Positions 51,827 to 60,708 are shown, counted from the stretch's first letter. The stretch is DNA of 64,000 nt from Flintibacter muris (GCF_943192995.1 NZ_CALPCP010000005.1:109993-173992), one strand, 5' to 3'. A program made the numbers and translations. The notes: a model not told the origin generated them from the letters alone.

Positions 51827-52963
51827 TTACAGCACATCAGCAAAGGCCTGGATGGCAGTGCTGGCCTGGCCGAAGTCCCGCATCTGCTGGTCCACACCCA
51901 GCTTGATGTGGGGGATGCCGGCGGCGTCCAGCGCCTTTTTCAGGTAGGGGTACTCCATCTCCTCGGGATCGCAGAACTGCTGCATAAACAGCACCAGGCC
52001 CTGAGCGCCCGAGTCCTTGATCTGCTTGACCACGAAGTCGGCCCGGCGGTTCTGGCTGGAGTTCTCATCATAGAGCAGGATGTCGTAGTCCTGGTCGGCA
52101 AACTGCTGGGCCAGGGCCATCATGGGGTCGCCGGTCTCGTCAGCATCCACCCGGATCATGCGGCTCTCGTGGGCCACGTCGTCGGCCACAATGGCAATCT
52201 GGTTGTCATCAAAGGTCTGGAGCAGCTTGGGATTGTCGCAGATGATGCCCGAGGTGAGGATCTTCTTGCCCTTCCAGTCGCAGGCAGGCAGGGCTTTCAG
52301 CTCCTCGTTCAGGGCCTCCAGCTTGGCGGTGTGGTCGTCCTTAATCATAAAGTAAGCGGAGCGCAGGACTGCGGACCGGGCCACGGCGGACACCACGTCG
52401 GGGTGCTGACCGGCCAGCTTGACAAACTCCCGGCGGGCGGCGCGATTGCGGTTGTAGACCTTGATGGCCTCCCGCAGGGCCTCGTCGGTGATGGTGTTGC
52501 CGGAAATCTTCTCCAGCTCAGACTTGACATGCTGATACTGGTCCATGGTGAACTGGATGCCAAAGGCGGGCTTGCGCTGCTGGGGATGGGCCAGGAAGAT
52601 GCAGGGCAGCTTATCCTTCATGGCGACACGGAAGTTCTGGCTCATGGGGCGCAGGGTGTCGCAGATGGTGGGGGTAATCAGGCCGTCCAGATCGTCCAGA
52701 GTGCCGTCCAGCAGCATCTCCAGAGCCAGCTGGGCGATGGTGCAGTAGAAGGTGGCGCAGTACTCCTTGGCCATGGAGATGGTCTTCTTGTTGCTGCCCC
52801 AGATGCCCATGGGCACCATACCGGCGGCGTACACCAGCTCCTCGGGGGCGAAGTAGGGCAGAACGCCCACAACCTTTTTGCCCTCGGCCTTGAAGGCCTT
52901 GATCTGACGGCCGGGATGCTCGGAAATCTCAGCAAATTCTTTCAACAGTACCTCAATGCTCAT
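51827..52963 (-). CDS. hgdB: 2-Hydroxyglutaryl-CoA dehydratase beta subunit
   Basis: 378 residues of the HgdB/FldC family. It contains the cysteines and segments of 4Fe-4S component D (YFAPEELVYAAGMVPMGIWG, LITPTICDTLRPMSQNF, FLAHPQQRK, and near the C-terminus LVLFMQQFCDPEEMEYP). Together with HgdA it removes water from 2-hydroxyglutaryl-CoA by a ketyl-radical mechanism. It lies 3 bases after hgdA. Confidence 0.93.
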   Translation of the reverse strand: MSIEVLLKEFAEISEHPGRQIKAFKAEGKKVVGVLPYFAPEELVYAAGMVPMGIWGSNKKTISMAKEYCATFYCTIAQLALEMLLDGTLDDLDGLITPTICDTLRPMSQNFRVAMKDKLPCIFLAHPQQRKPAFGIQFTMDQYQHVKSELEKISGNTITDEALREAIKVYNRNRAARREFVKLAGQHPDVVSAVARSAVLRSAYFMIKDDHTAKLEALNEELKALPACDWKGKKILTSGIICDNPKLLQTFDDNQIAIVADDVAHESRMIRVDADETGDPMMALAQQFADQDYDILLYDENSSQNRRADFVVKQIKDSGAQGLVLFMQQFCDPEEMEYPYLKKALDAAGIPHIKLGVDQQMRDFGQASTAIQAFADVL

Positions 52964-52966
52964 CTC

Positions 52967-54403
52967 TCAGCCCTCCTTGTTCTCGGCGTTGGCCTCCATG
53001 GCCTCTACCAGGCCCTGGACGCGGGTCTCATACTGGGCCTCGTTAAAGTTCCGGGGGTCGGCCTGGTCGCCGTCAAAGCCGGCGCAGGGGATGCCCAGGT
53101 CGTCGGTAAAGCGGCGCTGCATCTCTGCCATGTAACCGGACCAGGGCTTGCAGGAGCGGTTGTAGTGGACCAGCACGCCGTCCACCTTGTTGTCCTTGCA
53201 GATGCCCTCACGCCAGGACACGCCCTGCTCGATACACACGGAGTTGGGGGCCTTGTAGTAGGCCCGGACCATCTCATCCATGTTGTTGTACACAAAGCCG
53301 AAGGCGGGGGCGTACACCACGGCGGTGACGTTGACGCCGTGCTCCTTCAGGGGCTTGAACAGGTTGGGCAGCTTGGGCCAGCAGGGAATGCCCTCGAACA
53401 TAACCCGGTACTTTTCGGGGAAGGGGGTGGTAGACTTGCCCACCTTGACGGCCTCGGCCAGGTCCTTCTCCAGCAGCTCAAAGGCCTCGGCAGCCTGGAC
53501 ACGGCCACGGGCAGTAACCACGTCGGCCATGTGGTTGAACAGGTCAAAGCCGGAGTAGGGGGCGGGCTTATACTGGAGATAGTCGCACACCCGCAGCCAG
53601 GCGCTGGCGGTGCGGTTGGCGTTGGCGCAGGCCTCTTCAAACTTCTTCTCGTCAAACTTCTTGCCGGTGAGCTCCTCCAGCTGCTTGATGGCGTGGTCGA
53701 ACTGAGCCCGGACGTAGGCCACATTGGTGTCGTGGACCTCCACAGTGTTGTTGTAGGGGATGTCGATCATAATCAGGGGCACGTTGCACATACGGGCGAT
53801 ATTTTCGTACCACTTGGTCATGCAGTTGCAGATGTTGTTGCAGCACAGCACAAAGTCAGGCTGGGGCATCTGCATCTGGCGGTAGGGCTTGATGGCGGCC
53901 CAGCGCAGGTCCTTCTCCTTGCCGTCGGGGAGGGCCTCAATCTCATGGATGTCGTCCAGGACGGTGTAGGGCTGCATGGTCTTGGGGTCCTTGACGGGCT
54001 TGCCGTCCTCACCCATAACCACCTTTCCGTTCTCGTCCTTGAGAGGACGGCCGCTGGCGGGATTGATGACATACTCGCCTGTCTCCAGGTCCACCTTGCG
54101 GCTGGCCCGCTTGCCGGCGGCGTAGGCCAGAGAGATGCGGGCGTAGCCGCAGATATCGTTGTCAAAGCCCAGGTCCTCGGCGGCCTGGCACATGATCTCG
54201 CCGTCCCGGTTGGCGGCGATACCGGCGGCCTGGTTTTCGGGGTACATCACGTCAAGGTCAAAGGCGGCGGCCAGCTCGCAGGGGAACTTGGAGCTGGACC
54301 AGCCCACCAGCTTGCCCTGTTTCTTGGCCTCCCGGGCATCGGCATAGACGTCTTCAACGACCTTACGCAGCGCCAGTACGCCGGGGCTCACTTCTTTTGC
54401 CAT
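52967..54403 (-). CDS. hgdA: 2-Hydroxyglutaryl-CoA dehydratase alpha subunit
   Basis: 478 residues. Cluster-associated cysteines lie in CCNNICNCMTKWYENIARMCN, with LVGWSSSKFPCELAAAF near the N-terminus and LVHYNRSCKPWSGYMAEMQRR near the C-terminus. The length matches Acidaminococcus/Clostridium HgdA. TAGGAGGAATTCTCT precedes the ATG. Confidence 0.94.
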   Translation of the reverse strand: MAKEVSPGVLALRKVVEDVYADAREAKKQGKLVGWSSSKFPCELAAAFDLDVMYPENQAAGIAANRDGEIMCQAAEDLGFDNDICGYARISLAYAAGKRASRKVDLETGEYVINPASGRPLKDENGKVVMGEDGKPVKDPKTMQPYTVLDDIHEIEALPDGKEKDLRWAAIKPYRQMQMPQPDFVLCCNNICNCMTKWYENIARMCNVPLIMIDIPYNNTVEVHDTNVAYVRAQFDHAIKQLEELTGKKFDEKKFEEACANANRTASAWLRVCDYLQYKPAPYSGFDLFNHMADVVTARGRVQAAEAFELLEKDLAEAVKVGKSTTPFPEKYRVMFEGIPCWPKLPNLFKPLKEHGVNVTAVVYAPAFGFVYNNMDEMVRAYYKAPNSVCIEQGVSWREGICKDNKVDGVLVHYNRSCKPWSGYMAEMQRRFTDDLGIPCAGFDGDQADPRNFNEAQYETRVQGLVEAMEANAENKEG

Positions 54404-54424
54404 AGAGAATTCCTCCTAACTGTT

Positions 54425-54571
54425 TTAATTACTTTCTTCGCTCTCGTCCTTCAGTCCGGCAGAATGCTTGCGGATTTCCTCATTCATTTTCCGAACCTCT
54501 TCCATGGAAGAGCATTTGTCCGTAGCCGTTGTGATCAGCCAGGCAATAAATTGCATCTGCTTGTCAGTCAT
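54425..54571 (-). CDS. Small protein (48 residues) between hgdC and hgdA
   Basis: ATG at 54571, preceded by GGAGGTAATAAAC. MTDKQMQFIAWLITTATDKC is followed by an acidic/basic helix (SMEEVRKMNEEIRKHSAG) and an acidic tail. It is predicted to be a two-helix soluble protein. No family recognised. Good ribosome-binding site and position in the operon support it being real. Confidence 0.68.
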   Translation of the reverse strand: MTDKQMQFIAWLITTATDKCSSMEEVRKMNEEIRKHSAGLKDESEESN

Positions 54572-54601
54572 GTTTATTACCTCCCATGCTCTTCCCGCAG
54601 G

Positions 54602-54778
54602 TCAAGCCTTATTGGAAACATTCGTCACAACCGGCTTCCCATCCTTGTCCAGAAGGACGGTCAGTCCTCCGGCGCTTCCGTCGTGACGCCAGACATAGTT
54701 TACGCCGGTCTCGGTGTCAACCCAGATTTCAAATGTTGTTAAAACGCCTTGGCTGTATACCTTTTTAAAGCGGTCCAT
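54602..54778 (-). CDS. DUF6440-like small protein (58 residues)
   Basis: ATG at 54778, GGAGAC upstream. The product (YSQGVLTTFEIWVDTETGVNY then GGLTVLLDKDGKPVV) matches the small DUF6440 proteins of clostridia, a beta-rich fold of unknown function. It lies in the operon between hgdC and the 48-residue ORF. A role in the dehydratase pathway is only suggested by position. Confidence 0.75.
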   Translation of the reverse strand: MDRFKKVYSQGVLTTFEIWVDTETGVNYVWRHDGSAGGLTVLLDKDGKPVVTNVSNKA

Positions 54779-54792
54779 TCCACATGTCTCCT

Positions 54793-55584
54793 TTACTTAT
54801 GCGCCTTTTGATATTTCTGATAGGCAAACAGGGCGGCGCCCAGGGCGCCGTTGTACTGGGTCAAAGGTGAGGTGTGGATTTCCCGGCCCAGGGCCTCCTG
54901 AAGGGCGTTGACCACGCCGGAGTTCTGGGCCACACCGCCGGTCATGACCACCTGGTCCTGAACCCCGATCCGGTGGGCCAGTCCGGCCACACGGGAGGCC
55001 ACCGACTGGTGAATGCCGTTGATGATGTCCCGCTTGTCAGTGCCCATGGACAGCTGGCTGATGACCTCGCTCTCGGCGAAGACAGTGCAGGTGGAGCTGA
55101 TACCCACGTACTTGGTGGACTGGGCCCCCAATGTGCCCAGATCCTCCACGTCCACCTCCAGCACCCGGGCCATCACGTCCAGGAACCGGCCGGTACCGGC
55201 GGCGCATTTGTCGTTCATCTGGAAGTTGGTCATCACGCCGTTTTCCACCCGCATGACCTTCACATCCTGGCCGCCAATGTCAATCACGGTCTTGACCTCC
55301 GGGAACAGGAAGGCCGCGCCCTTGCCGTGGCAGCTCAGCTCGCTCATCTGGCTGTCGGCGAATTCCTCCAGGGAATTGCGGCCATAGCCGGTGGCCAGGA
55401 TAAAGGCCATATCCTCCCGGGACTTTCCGGCCTGGTCGAGCACCTGGTCGATCGCCCGCTGAGGTCCGCTGGTGCCCGCCCCCACCGAGATGAGGGACTT
55501 GGCCACAATCTCCTTGCCGTCCTCCAGCATAATGCACTTGGAGGCAGTGGAACCGATGTCGATTCCCAGGGTGTAGATACTCAT
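54793..55584 (-). CDS. hgdC: 2-Hydroxyglutaryl-CoA dehydratase activator (component A)
   Basis: 263 residues, ASKHA-fold ATPase that injects the activating electron into HgdAB. The N-terminus is [17 protein letters not shown]. Cys127 ([16 protein letters not shown]) and Cys166 ([12 protein letters not shown]) match the numbering of the ligands to the dimer-bridging 4Fe-4S cluster in Acidaminococcus HgdC. The start at 55584 follows TTAGGAGAATCG. Confidence 0.95.
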   Translation of the reverse strand: MSIYTLGIDIGSTASKCIMLEDGKEIVAKSLISVGAGTSGPQRAIDQVLDQAGKSREDMAFILATGYGRNSLEEFADSQMSELSCHGKGAAFLFPEVKTVIDIGGQDVKVMRVENGVMTNFQMNDKCAAGTGRFLDVMARVLEVDVEDLGTLGAQSTKYVGISSTCTVFAESEVISQLSMGTDKRDIINGIHQSVASRVAGLAHRIGVQDQVVMTGGVAQNSGVVNALQEALGREIHTSPLTQYNGALGAALFAYQKYQKAHK

Positions 55585-55617
55585 AGGTTTCGATTCTCCT
55601 AATTTCATGTGGTTGTG

Positions 55618-55703
55618 TGTAGGGGCCGACGACCCCGGCGGCCCGCTTTTACAAGGGGCCGTGCGGCCTTTGGAAACAGCGCGCCGGGTCGTCGCGCCCT
55701 ACA
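55618..55703. repeat. 86-bp palindromic element between gcdA and hgdC
   Basis: TGTAGGGGCCGACGACCCC at one end and GGGTCGTCGCGCCCTACA at the other form long terminal inverted repeats. GGCCCG and CGGCC stems lie inside. It would be transcribed as a hairpin inside the glutamate operon. A related GCGCGACGACCCCGGCGC tract lies near 19600. Confidence 0.75.
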
Positions 55704-55720
55704 TACAGATTGCGCCGGTC

Positions 55721-57484
55721 TTATTTATGCCCGTCGTCGTAATCCTTGATGGTTCTGGGCAGCAGCATCTGGTGGAAGGGGCAGATGGAGGCGGGGTTCT
55801 GGTAGCAGGAGTCGGCAAAGGCCACAATGTAGTTGCGCATCATGGGCATGTCGACCACCTCGTCCACCAGGCCGGCCTGGGCGCAGAACAGAGGCTGAGA
55901 TTTTACGTTGTAGTCGTCAATCAGGGAGTTCATCTTGTCGATGGTGGGCTGGAGGTCCTTGCCCGCCTTCTGGTCCTTGGCCAGACGGCCGGTGTACATG
56001 GCGTTGGCGGCGGTCTTGCCGTTCATCACGTTGATCTCGGTGGCGGCGGTGCCCAGGGAGAAGGCGTTGTTGTCGTTGCCCTGGGGGCCGCCCAGGACGT
56101 AGTGGGCAGCGGCGGTGCCCCGGCGCAGGGTAATCTCCATCATGGGCAGGCCGGAGGACTGGATGGAGTAGATCAGGGACTGGCCCAGGCCCAGCAGCTC
56201 GGCCACCTCGGCGTCGTCACCTACGTCGATACCGGTGGTGTCCTGAATCCAGATCATGGGCAGGCGGTCACGGGCGCACAGGGTGACAAACTCGTTCATC
56301 TTAATCAGGCCCTGGCGGTACAGCTTGCCGCCCGCGCCCATAGCCTGGCCGTACTTGGCCATCTTATACTCGGGATAGTTGGGGAAAATGCCCTGCTGGT
56401 TGGCCACCACGCCCACCAGCAGGCCGTCCACCTTGGCAATGCCGGTAATCATCTCGGGACCGTAGCCCTTCTTGTACTCCATGAACTGGCTGCCGTCGAA
56501 CAGGCGGCCAAGGACGGAATACATGTCGTAGGGGCGGTTTTTGTTGTTGAGCACCAGGTCATACAGCTCCACATCGGACATAGCGGGAGACTGGGGGGTG
56601 TCCACCCGGAAGAACTCCAGGTCGAAGGTGGGCAGCATGTCCACGTACTTCTTGATGCCGGCGATGACCCCCTCCTGCTCGGTGTACACCTCACGGAAGA
56701 AGCCGGTCTCGCCGTAGTGGATGGAGACGCTTCCGGGAGGATCAGCACGCAGGCCCTTGGTGGCCTCGATCTGGGCCAGGGCGGCCTCCATGTCCACATG
56801 GGGCTTGGGGTTCATGCCGCCCACAATGCCCGCGCCGCCCACAGCCATGTTGGCCTTCTGGTGGGCCACCAGCACAGTGGGGGAGATGGAGTGGTAGCCG
56901 CCGCCGGCGGGGTTGGTGCCGTGGATGCCCACAATGACGGGGATGCCCATCTGGTTGAGCTCAGAGTTGCGGTAGAAGGGGGTGCCGCCGCCCCGGCGGT
57001 TGGGGTACACCTTCTCCTGCTTGTCCAGCTCCACGCCGGCACACTCCAGCAGGTAGATCAGGGGGATGCGCAGCCGCTTGGCGGTGTCGCTGCCCCGGAG
57101 CAGGTTGTCCGCCTGGCCGGGCACCCAGGTGCCGGCGTGCTTCTTGTTGTCAGAAGCGATAATGCAGCACCATTTGCCGTTCACCCGGCCCAGGCCCTTG
57201 ACAATGGAGGTGGAGCCGTTCTTGTTGTGCTCGGGGTTGTACAGGCTGTTCAGGGGGCACCAGGTGCCGGCGTCCACCAGCAGGGCAACGCGCTGCATGG
57301 CGGTAAGCTGGCCCTTGGCGTTCATGTCCTCGTCAGCCTTGCCGCTGGACAGAGCGTCCACGATATGGGCGTGGATGTCGTCCTCAATGGCCCGCAGCTC
57401 GTTGACATTCTCCGTGTTGGCCTTGACGGGCTTGCCCACCACGGGCATATTTTGGAAATACCGGGGCATGGAATAATTACCCAA
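55721..57484 (-). CDS. gcdA: Glutaconyl-CoA decarboxylase alpha subunit (carboxyltransferase)
   Basis: 587 residues with two crotonase-like halves of the biotin-dependent carboxyltransferase family. It moves the carboxyl of glutaconyl-CoA to biotin, giving crotonyl-CoA. Typical segments are GRVNGKWCCIIASDNKKHAG, IPLIYLLECAGVELD and GAGGKLYRQGLIKMNEFVTL, then LPMIWIQDTTGIDVGDDAEV. The length equals that of Acidaminococcus GcdA (587). Confidence 0.95.
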   Translation of the reverse strand: MGNYSMPRYFQNMPVVGKPVKANTENVNELRAIEDDIHAHIVDALSSGKADEDMNAKGQLTAMQRVALLVDAGTWCPLNSLYNPEHNKNGSTSIVKGLGRVNGKWCCIIASDNKKHAGTWVPGQADNLLRGSDTAKRLRIPLIYLLECAGVELDKQEKVYPNRRGGGTPFYRNSELNQMGIPVIVGIHGTNPAGGGYHSISPTVLVAHQKANMAVGGAGIVGGMNPKPHVDMEAALAQIEATKGLRADPPGSVSIHYGETGFFREVYTEQEGVIAGIKKYVDMLPTFDLEFFRVDTPQSPAMSDVELYDLVLNNKNRPYDMYSVLGRLFDGSQFMEYKKGYGPEMITGIAKVDGLLVGVVANQQGIFPNYPEYKMAKYGQAMGAGGKLYRQGLIKMNEFVTLCARDRLPMIWIQDTTGIDVGDDAEVAELLGLGQSLIYSIQSSGLPMMEITLRRGTAAAHYVLGGPQGNDNNAFSLGTAATEINVMNGKTAANAMYTGRLAKDQKAGKDLQPTIDKMNSLIDDYNVKSQPLFCAQAGLVDEVVDMPMMRNYIVAFADSCYQNPASICPFHQMLLPRTIKDYDDGHK

Positions 57485-57542
57485 TGTAAACTCCTCCTAA
57501 ATCTTGTATGGAGCCCCGCCCGGAGGACGGGGCGTCCCATTG

Positions 57543-57713
57543 CTATTTTTTCCGCAGATTCAATCCAATCCAGCAGCATCCGCCGCCGATCACCGTTGCC
57601 AGGTATAGAACAGGCGGATTGGTATATTGGTACACGGGACAAATTTGGATAAAAAACCATCCAATTATGGCAATGACCACAGCTGCCGCAATGGAAATAA
57701 ACAGGTTTTTCAT
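57543..57713 (-). CDS. Small membrane protein (56 residues) in the glutamate operon
   Basis: ATG at 57713; the AAGGAG ribosome-binding site overlaps the gctB stop codon. Two hydrophobic segments (LFISIAAAVVIAIIGWFFI and PPVLYLATVIGGGCCWIGL) suggest a hairpin membrane protein ending in LRKK. No family recognised. Possibly an accessory of the Na+-pump complex, by position only. Confidence 0.65.
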   Translation of the reverse strand: MKNLFISIAAAVVIAIIGWFFIQICPVYQYTNPPVLYLATVIGGGCCWIGLNLRKK

Positions 57714-57715
57714 GC

Positions 57716-58516
57716 TTACTCCTTGGGGATCTTGATAAAGGCCTGGCCGGGGTCGATCTCCTCGCGGATGATGCGCAGGATCTCCTGGTCGGGGTCGGGG
57801 AAGATTTCGGCCTTGGAGCAGTCGATCTCAAAGCCGGTGTTCTCCTGGACAATCTCGGGGGTGACGCCGGGGAACATGTAGGCGCAGTACATGCGCTTGG
57901 TCTGCTCGTCGAACTTCATGATGCCCAGGTCGGTGACCACCATCTGGGGGCCGCGGTTGCCGGGCAGGCCAACCTTCTCACGGCCGCCGGGGCCGTCCAT
58001 CCAGCCGCAGGAGGTGATGTAGTCAATGTGCTCCATGAAGCGGCGCTTCTGGTGCTGCATCATGATGATGGTGTTGCAGTAGGTGGCGATACCGTTGGCG
58101 CCGCCGGAGCCGGTGAAGCGGGTGGCCGGCTGGACGTAGTCACCCTTGCCGTAGATACAGGTGGAGTTCACGTTGCCATAGGGGTCGATCTGGGCGCCGC
58201 CGATAAAGGCAATCAGGCGGTCCTCGTCATGCAGCCACTCGTTGGCCTCAAAGCCGATAAAGCGGATGTTGGGCCACTGCACGGCGCAGTGGGCCATAAA
58301 GCGGTTGTCGCCCACGGAGCGGGGGACCTCCACAGGGGAGCAGTCCATCAGGCCGCTCTCCACGATGGGATGGCAGGAGGGGCACACCACCCGCTTGGCC
58401 AGAGAAGCACCGATCAGGGGAAGGCCGGTGCCCACAATAACGATCTGATTTTCCTTGATGTTCTTGGCGATAGCGTAAGCCTGACGCTCCTGCTTGGTAA
58501 TCTTATACTCAGCCAT
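57716..58516 (-). CDS. gctB: Glutaconate CoA-transferase subunit B
   Basis: 266 residues. The catalytic glutamate is Glu53 in CHPIVESGLMD, equivalent to Glu54 of Acidaminococcus GctB. FIGGAQIDPYGNVNSTCIYG is typical. With GctA it transfers CoA from acetyl-CoA to (R)-2-hydroxyglutarate. Confidence 0.94.
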   Translation of the reverse strand: MAEYKITKQERQAYAIAKNIKENQIVIVGTGLPLIGASLAKRVVCPSCHPIVESGLMDCSPVEVPRSVGDNRFMAHCAVQWPNIRFIGFEANEWLHDEDRLIAFIGGAQIDPYGNVNSTCIYGKGDYVQPATRFTGSGGANGIATYCNTIIMMQHQKRRFMEHIDYITSCGWMDGPGGREKVGLPGNRGPQMVVTDLGIMKFDEQTKRMYCAYMFPGVTPEIVQENTGFEIDCSKAEIFPDPDQEILRIIREEIDPGQAFIKIPKE

Positions 58517-58536
58517 TTCTTTATACCTCCCTTTTC

Positions 58537-59634
58537 TTAGTGCCGGGTGGAATAGCCCAGATGGGGCTCGTTCTTCAGCCGCATCAGGCGGGAACCGCCC
58601 ACCTTATCCAGCAGCTCGTCGTGATCCTTCACGCTGTAAACCCACTTGTCCACATAGTCCTTAAAGGTCTCGGGAACGGCGGCGCCGGAAGCGGCGTCGT
58701 CAGCGGCCTTCCGGGCCTTGGCGGCGGCGGCCTGAGCCTTCTCGTCGCCGGGCTTGGCCTCGGCGGCCTTCTGAGCCTTGGCAGCGGCCTTGGCCAGCTG
58801 CTGCTTGGCGTCCTCGGCGTCCTGATACTTGGATGCCTTGTCATACTCCACCAGGGCGTGGGAGTCGTTGTCGTAGTAGTTGTAGCACTGGGAAGGCCAT
58901 GCGCCGTAGGGGGCGTAGACCACGGCGGAGACGCACTCGCCGAAGATGCGGGTCAGGGTGGGGTCACGGCGGATGTACTCATCGCTCACCAGCTCCTCGC
59001 AGGTGACAATCACCTTGCGGGCGGCCACGGCAATGTCAACGTCGTGGAACTCGTCGCCCTCAATGATGCAGGTGCCGTCGGGGGAGGCCTTCTGCACATG
59101 GATCACGGCCAGGTCCAGCTTGGGCGTGGGGACGGCCACAACCTTCTCGCCGGGGTTGAAGGGATTTTCAATTTCAACGCACTTCAGGTCGTCCACCTTG
59201 TCCAGCGCCTTGCGCTGCTCCTCGCTGATGCCCCAGTACTTCATCAGGCCGGAGCCCTGCATCAGGCGGACAGGCAGGAAGGGCAGGCCCAGAGAGGCGG
59301 CGTGGAGCTGGAGCATCAGCACGTCCTGGGAGTAGTCCTCATAGGTCAACTGGCCCTTCTCAATGGCGGCGCGGAAGCGGCGGGAGACGTTGGTGTAGCC
59401 GGAGTTGGCGGTGTAGCAGTTGATGTACGCCTTTACCCGGCCCTCGCCGATCATCATGTCCCAGTCGCCGCCGGCGGGACCGGCCCAGACAGTAAAGTCG
59501 GTCTGGCCTTGGCGCAGGATCTCGCTGACCACGGCGTAGGGCTTGCGGTTGGTGGTGAAGCCGCCGAAGCAGACACAGTCTCCGCTTTCCACGAATTTCG
59601 CCACGGCGTCGTGCATGGAATATACTTTGTTCAT
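58537..59634 (-). CDS. gctA: Glutaconate CoA-transferase subunit A with Ala/Lys insertion
   Basis: 365 residues against about 320 in Acidaminococcus. The N-terminus MNKVYSMHDAVAKFVESGDCVCFGGF and the C-terminus WVYSVKDHDELLDKVGG are typical of GctA. Between them, residues ~272-321 are a low-complexity helical insert rich in Ala, Lys, Asp and Gln, probably a surface coiled segment. First gene of the operon; its promoter faces the divergent AraC gene. Confidence 0.93.
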   Translation of the reverse strand: MNKVYSMHDAVAKFVESGDCVCFGGFTTNRKPYAVVSEILRQGQTDFTVWAGPAGGDWDMMIGEGRVKAYINCYTANSGYTNVSRRFRAAIEKGQLTYEDYSQDVLMLQLHAASLGLPFLPVRLMQGSGLMKYWGISEEQRKALDKVDDLKCVEIENPFNPGEKVVAVPTPKLDLAVIHVQKASPDGTCIIEGDEFHDVDIAVAARKVIVTCEELVSDEYIRRDPTLTRIFGECVSAVVYAPYGAWPSQCYNYYDNDSHALVEYDKASKYQDAEDAKQQLAKAAAKAQKAAEAKPGDEKAQAAAAKARKAADDAASGAAVPETFKDYVDKWVYSVKDHDELLDKVGGSRLMRLKNEPHLGYSTRH

Positions 59635-59719
59635 AGTAATACCCCCATTACAAATTTTTTGGTTCTCTTTCTTCTGCTCAAATTGTCAAGGTGCCGCAAT
59701 GCGCTTTTCTACAGTGGCT

Positions 59720-59748
59720 ATTTTACCACAAATCCCACAACTGGTCTA
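59720..59748 (-). promoter_or_regulatory. Promoter for the glutamate fermentation operon
   Basis: Minus strand TAGACC (59743-59748), 17-base spacer, TAAAAT (59720-59725). The weak -35 would suit an activator-dependent promoter; the divergent AraC gene is a candidate. Confidence 0.5.
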
Positions 59749-59769
59749 GCCTGTAATTTAGCATAAAGT

Positions 59770-59798
59770 TTGCATATCTTGAACTGACGTGGTATAAT
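59770..59798 (+). promoter_or_regulatory. Promoter for the AraC-family gene
   Basis: TTGCAT (59770-59775), 17-base spacer, TATAAT (59793-59798). Its -35 lies 21 bases from the -35 of the divergent gct promoter. Confidence 0.65.
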
Positions 59799-59865
59799 GG
59801 GGCATCGTTTGCACGGGGGCGGATATGATCTGCTCCGCAATTCATAGCAAAGGGGGCTTTTTTCT

Positions 59866-60708
59866 TTGACCAACGTGGAATTCCACTTACAGCTGAACCA
59901 CAACGAGACCTGGAACATGAGCCGGCTGCACTTTCATGACCACTGTGAGCTGCTCCTTCCCCTGGTCAGCCCGGGGAACATCTTTGTCAGCGACCAGGTC
60001 TACCCCCTGCGGCGGGGAACGCTGTACCTCATTGGGGAAAACACCCTCCACCGCACCATGGCGGAGGGCTTTCACGCCCGGTATGTGCTCCATATCAATA
60101 AAAAGGCGCTGACCCAGCTGTCCACCCCCCAAACCGACTTAACCCAGTTCTGCGGCGCGGCCTTCCGCCGGGCGGAGCTGTCCACCGGGGAGATGACTGA
60201 GATCATAGAGCTGTTTCAGGCCCTGGAACGCAACAAAAACGACGGTTCCTTCGGAAGCGACACCCGCCAGCTGGTGGCCCTGCTCAATCTGCTGATCCGG
60301 GTAGCCCCCACCCTCAACGTGGCTGACGCCGGCGAGTCCATCCACAACAAGGACTTTCTCCGGGTAGCCCCCATCCTGGACTATATCCGGGACAACCTGT
60401 CTGAGCCCCTCACTCTGGACCAGATCGCCGGGCAGTTTTACATCAGCAAGCACTACCTTTGCCGCGTTTTCAAGGCGGCCACCGGCTTTTCCGTGATGGA
60501 GTACATCATCTACAGCCGGGTGCTCAAGGCCAGACAGCTGCTTCAGGAGGGGGTCAGCGTCCAGCAGGCGGGGGAACTGTCTGGATTTTCCGACAACTCC
60601 CACTTTATCCGCACCTTCGGCCACCTCACCGGCCTCACCCCCGGGCGGTACGCCAAGGAATATCAGTCCGGGGACCAGGTCCTCCTCCGTGGGGAGATCA
60701 GGCCCTGA
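59866..60708 (+). CDS. AraC-family transcriptional regulator
   Basis: 280 residues from a TTG start. The N-terminal cupin-type sensing domain is at ~1-140 (HFHDHCELLLPLVSPGNIFVSDQVYPLRRGTLYLI). The C-terminal double helix-turn-helix is at ~175-275 (LTLDQIAGQFYISKHYLCRVFKAATGFSVMEYI and AGELSGFSDNSHFIRTFGHLTGLTPGRY). It is divergent from gctA with closely spaced promoters, so it is a plausible regulator of glutamate fermentation. The ligand is unknown. Confidence 0.9.
   Translation: MTNVEFHLQLNHNETWNMSRLHFHDHCELLLPLVSPGNIFVSDQVYPLRRGTLYLIGENTLHRTMAEGFHARYVLHINKKALTQLSTPQTDLTQFCGAAFRRAELSTGEMTEIIELFQALERNKNDGSFGSDTRQLVALLNLLIRVAPTLNVADAGESIHNKDFLRVAPILDYIRDNLSEPLTLDQIAGQFYISKHYLCRVFKAATGFSVMEYIIYSRVLKARQLLQEGVSVQQAGELSGFSDNSHFIRTFGHLTGLTPGRYAKEYQSGDQVLLRGEIRP

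Noticed and set aside
51908..54742. A 944-codon open frame on the plus strand opposite hgdA/hgdB
   Set aside because: Same cause; the minus-strand genes are unmistakable dehydratase subunits.
55607..57652. A 681-codon open frame on the plus strand opposite gcdA
   Set aside because: Low-complexity shadow of gcdA with no family motifs.
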